Of a stretch of 59,926 nucleotides of DNA, positions 58,419 to 59,926 are shown piece by piece. The stretch spans positions 1 to 59,926 of the IMG/VR virus record IMGVR_UViG_3300017714_002497; one strand, given 5' to 3'. The stretch comes from a virus. How positions within the stretch are numbered: position 1 is the stretch's first letter; each line of letters opens with the position of its first letter. The position numbers and the translations under genes were made by a program. The notes beneath the pieces are model-generated. The model was not told the DNA's origin. It ran no database searches and saw nothing but the letters and a program-made list of their open reading frames with translations.

Positions 58419-59926
58419 ATGAGCTGGAAAAAATATTTTAAAACATACGACGGAATGCCAGAGAAAATGCCTGCATCGACAGGTACTGGTTATGCCGGAG
58501 ATGCAGACACAAAACGATATAGTAGTTGGTTACCTGAGGTTTATCAGGGACAACCTAATCGTGTTCAACGATATGGTCAATATGACCAAATGGATTTAGA
58601 TAGTGAAGTAAACACTGCGTTAGATACTATTGCAGAATTTTCTACACTAAAAAACGAACAATCTAAACTTCCATTTCATGTCGAATATAATGAAGACCAA
58701 ACTGAAACTGAAAATGACGTTATTCAAAAGTCATTAAGACAGTGGTGTGCAGTAAATAAACTTTCTAAAAGAATGTTTCGTATTTTCAGAAATGCAGTAA
58801 AATACGGAGACCAAATGTTCATTCGTGATCCTGAAACATATAAACTTTTTTGGGTAGATCCAGCTAAAATCGAAAAAGTTATTGTGAACGAAGGTAAAGG
58901 AAAAAAGATTGAAGCATATTATATTAAAGATTTAGATATCAATCTGCAAAGTCTTAATATTACAGCCGATACAACTAAACTATTACAAACACAAACAGGG
59001 TTAACAGGTGCACCTAACATCAATGCTAATACAACACAAGGCTTTGGTGGCGGAGCGGCAGGCGGAACACGTTTTGTTTCAGACCAAACTTCAACTCCTG
59101 TAGATGCTAAACACGTTGTACACGTTTCATTGAATGAAGGTATCGATGGCTTCTGGCCTTTTGGTAACTCAATTCTTGAACCAGTGTTCAAAGTTTACAA
59201 ACAAAAAGAATTATTAGAAGATGCTATTCTGATTTATCGTGTTCAAAGAGCACCAGAACGTAGAGTATTCTATATCGATGTTGGTAACATGCCAACACAC
59301 AAAGCAAGAGCCCACTTAGAACGTATTAAAAGTGAAATTCATCAAAGACGTATTCCAAGTAAAACAGGCGGTGGACAAAACATCGTTGATAGTGCATACA
59401 ATCCACTATCTATTATGGAAGATTACTTCTTTGCTCAGACGGCTGAAGGTCGTGGTTCTAAAGTTGAGACACTACCAGGTGGTGAAAACTTAGGACAGAT
59501 TGATGATTTAAAATACTTCAATGATAAGATGATGCGTGGACTTAGAGTCCCACCAAGCTATCTAGGTAGCTTAGACAGTGACGGTAACGGCTACAATGAT
59601 GGTCGTGTAGGCACTGCATTCATTCAAGAATTTAGATTTACTAAGTTCTGTGAACGTTTACAAGCATTAGTATGTGAAGACTTAGACAGAGAGTTTAAGA
59701 TGTTTATGAAACACAGAGGTGTGTTGATTGAAAGTTCTTTATTCGACTTGAAATTTAATCCTCCACAAAACTTTGGTAAGTATCGTCAAGCAGAAGTAGA
59801 CCAAGTTATGATGAACGTATTTACTGCAATCGAAGGCGCAGATTATGTAAGTAAACGTTTTGCAATGAAACGTTTCTTAGGTTTATCAGAAGAAGAAATT
59901 ATGATGAACGAAAAAATGTGGCATGA
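58419..59926 (+). CDS. gp20: Portal vertex protein gp20, 3' partial
   Basis: At least 502 codons, open to the window end; not visible as a closed ORF because the stop lies outside. It begins MSWKKYFKTYDGMPEKMPAS. Diagnostic stretches are YQRAPERRVFYIDVGNMP-type wording (YRVQRAPERRVFYIDVGNMP), then GRGSKVETLPGGENLGQIDD and RGLRVPPSYLGSLDSD, all typical of T4-like portals. gp20 forms the dodecameric DNA gate at the capsid vertex and is widely used as a marker for marine T4-like phages. T4 gp20 has 524 residues, so little is missing. Confidence 0.93.
   Translation, partial: MSWKKYFKTYDGMPEKMPASTGTGYAGDADTKRYSSWLPEVYQGQPNRVQRYGQYDQMDLDSEVNTALDTIAEFSTLKNEQSKLPFHVEYNEDQTETENDVIQKSLRQWCAVNKLSKRMFRIFRNAVKYGDQMFIRDPETYKLFWVDPAKIEKVIVNEGKGKKIEAYYIKDLDINLQSLNITADTTKLLQTQTGLTGAPNINANTTQGFGGGAAGGTRFVSDQTSTPVDAKHVVHVSLNEGIDGFWPFGNSILEPVFKVYKQKELLEDAILIYRVQRAPERRVFYIDVGNMPTHKARAHLERIKSEIHQRRIPSKTGGGQNIVDSAYNPLSIMEDYFFAQTAEGRGSKVETLPGGENLGQIDDLKYFNDKMMRGLRVPPSYLGSLDSDGNGYNDGRVGTAFIQEFRFTKFCERLQALVCEDLDREFKMFMKHRGVLIESSLFDLKFNPPQNFGKYRQAEVDQVMMNVFTAIEGADYVSKRFAMKRFLGLSEEEIMMNEKMWH

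Noticed and set aside
1-59926. Insertion sequences, integrase or attachment sites
   Set aside because: No transposase, integrase, flanking inverted repeats or target duplications were recognised; the genome looks like a lytic T4-type phage.

Overview
The window is a 59.9 kb piece of an AT-rich, T4-like contractile-tailed phage genome (marine T4-like group, of the cyanophage / Pelagibacter-myophage kind). The evidence is a recognisable T4 core: baseplate gp25, gp6, gp53, gp48-like, gp5 and gp26/gp51, portal gp20, recombination nuclease gp46/gp47 and late sigma factor gp55. T4-type late promoters (GATAAATAC-like) lie beside host-type sigma70 promoters. No photosynthesis genes are seen in this window, so a heterotrophic marine host such as SAR11 is a reasonable guess but is not shown.

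Layout. (1) 1-19.4 kb: an 18-kb, 17-gene minus-strand operon behind a consensus sigma70 promoter at 19401. It encodes five radical-SAM proteins, several glycosyltransferase-like proteins, a glycosyltransferase/methyltransferase fusion, a sulfotransferase-like protein, two SGNH-type proteins, a GDP-fucose-synthase-like SDR and a sugar aminotransferase; a sugar epimerase converges on its end. It looks like a surface-glycan or virion-modification island. One radical-SAM gene is cut by a single in-frame TAA. (2) 19.4-35.7 kb: late minus-strand virion genes (two related fibre-like proteins, a smaller structural protein, a 2952-residue baseplate protein with internal repeats, gp6, gp25). (3) 35.8-38.5 kb: plus-strand, probably early genes (clpP, a secreted polysaccharide lyase, three small unknowns); three of the transcription units have near-identical promoters. 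(4) 38.5-47.7 kb: minus-strand hub and tail genes, including gp5 with an M15 peptidase domain and a 1625-residue protein with a lysozyme-like N-terminus. (5) 47.8-53.8 kb: plus-strand gp55, gp47, an SDR, gp46, small genes, and a compact candidate small RNA. (6) 53.8-56.0 kb: minus-strand PD-(D/E)XK nuclease, a 640-bp gene-free stretch full of helices (candidate large structured RNA), and gp26. A textbook -1 frameshift signal joins gp26 to gp51, which has no start codon of its own. (7) 56.1-59.9 kb: plus-strand tape-measure candidate and portal gp20 (cut by the window end).

The most interesting items are the gp26/gp51 programmed frameshift, the large structured RNA downstream of it, the small CU-rich RNA at 52.66 kb, the radical-SAM/glycan island, and the repeated promoter and divergent-promoter motifs. 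All calls come from reading the sequence; no database search was run.
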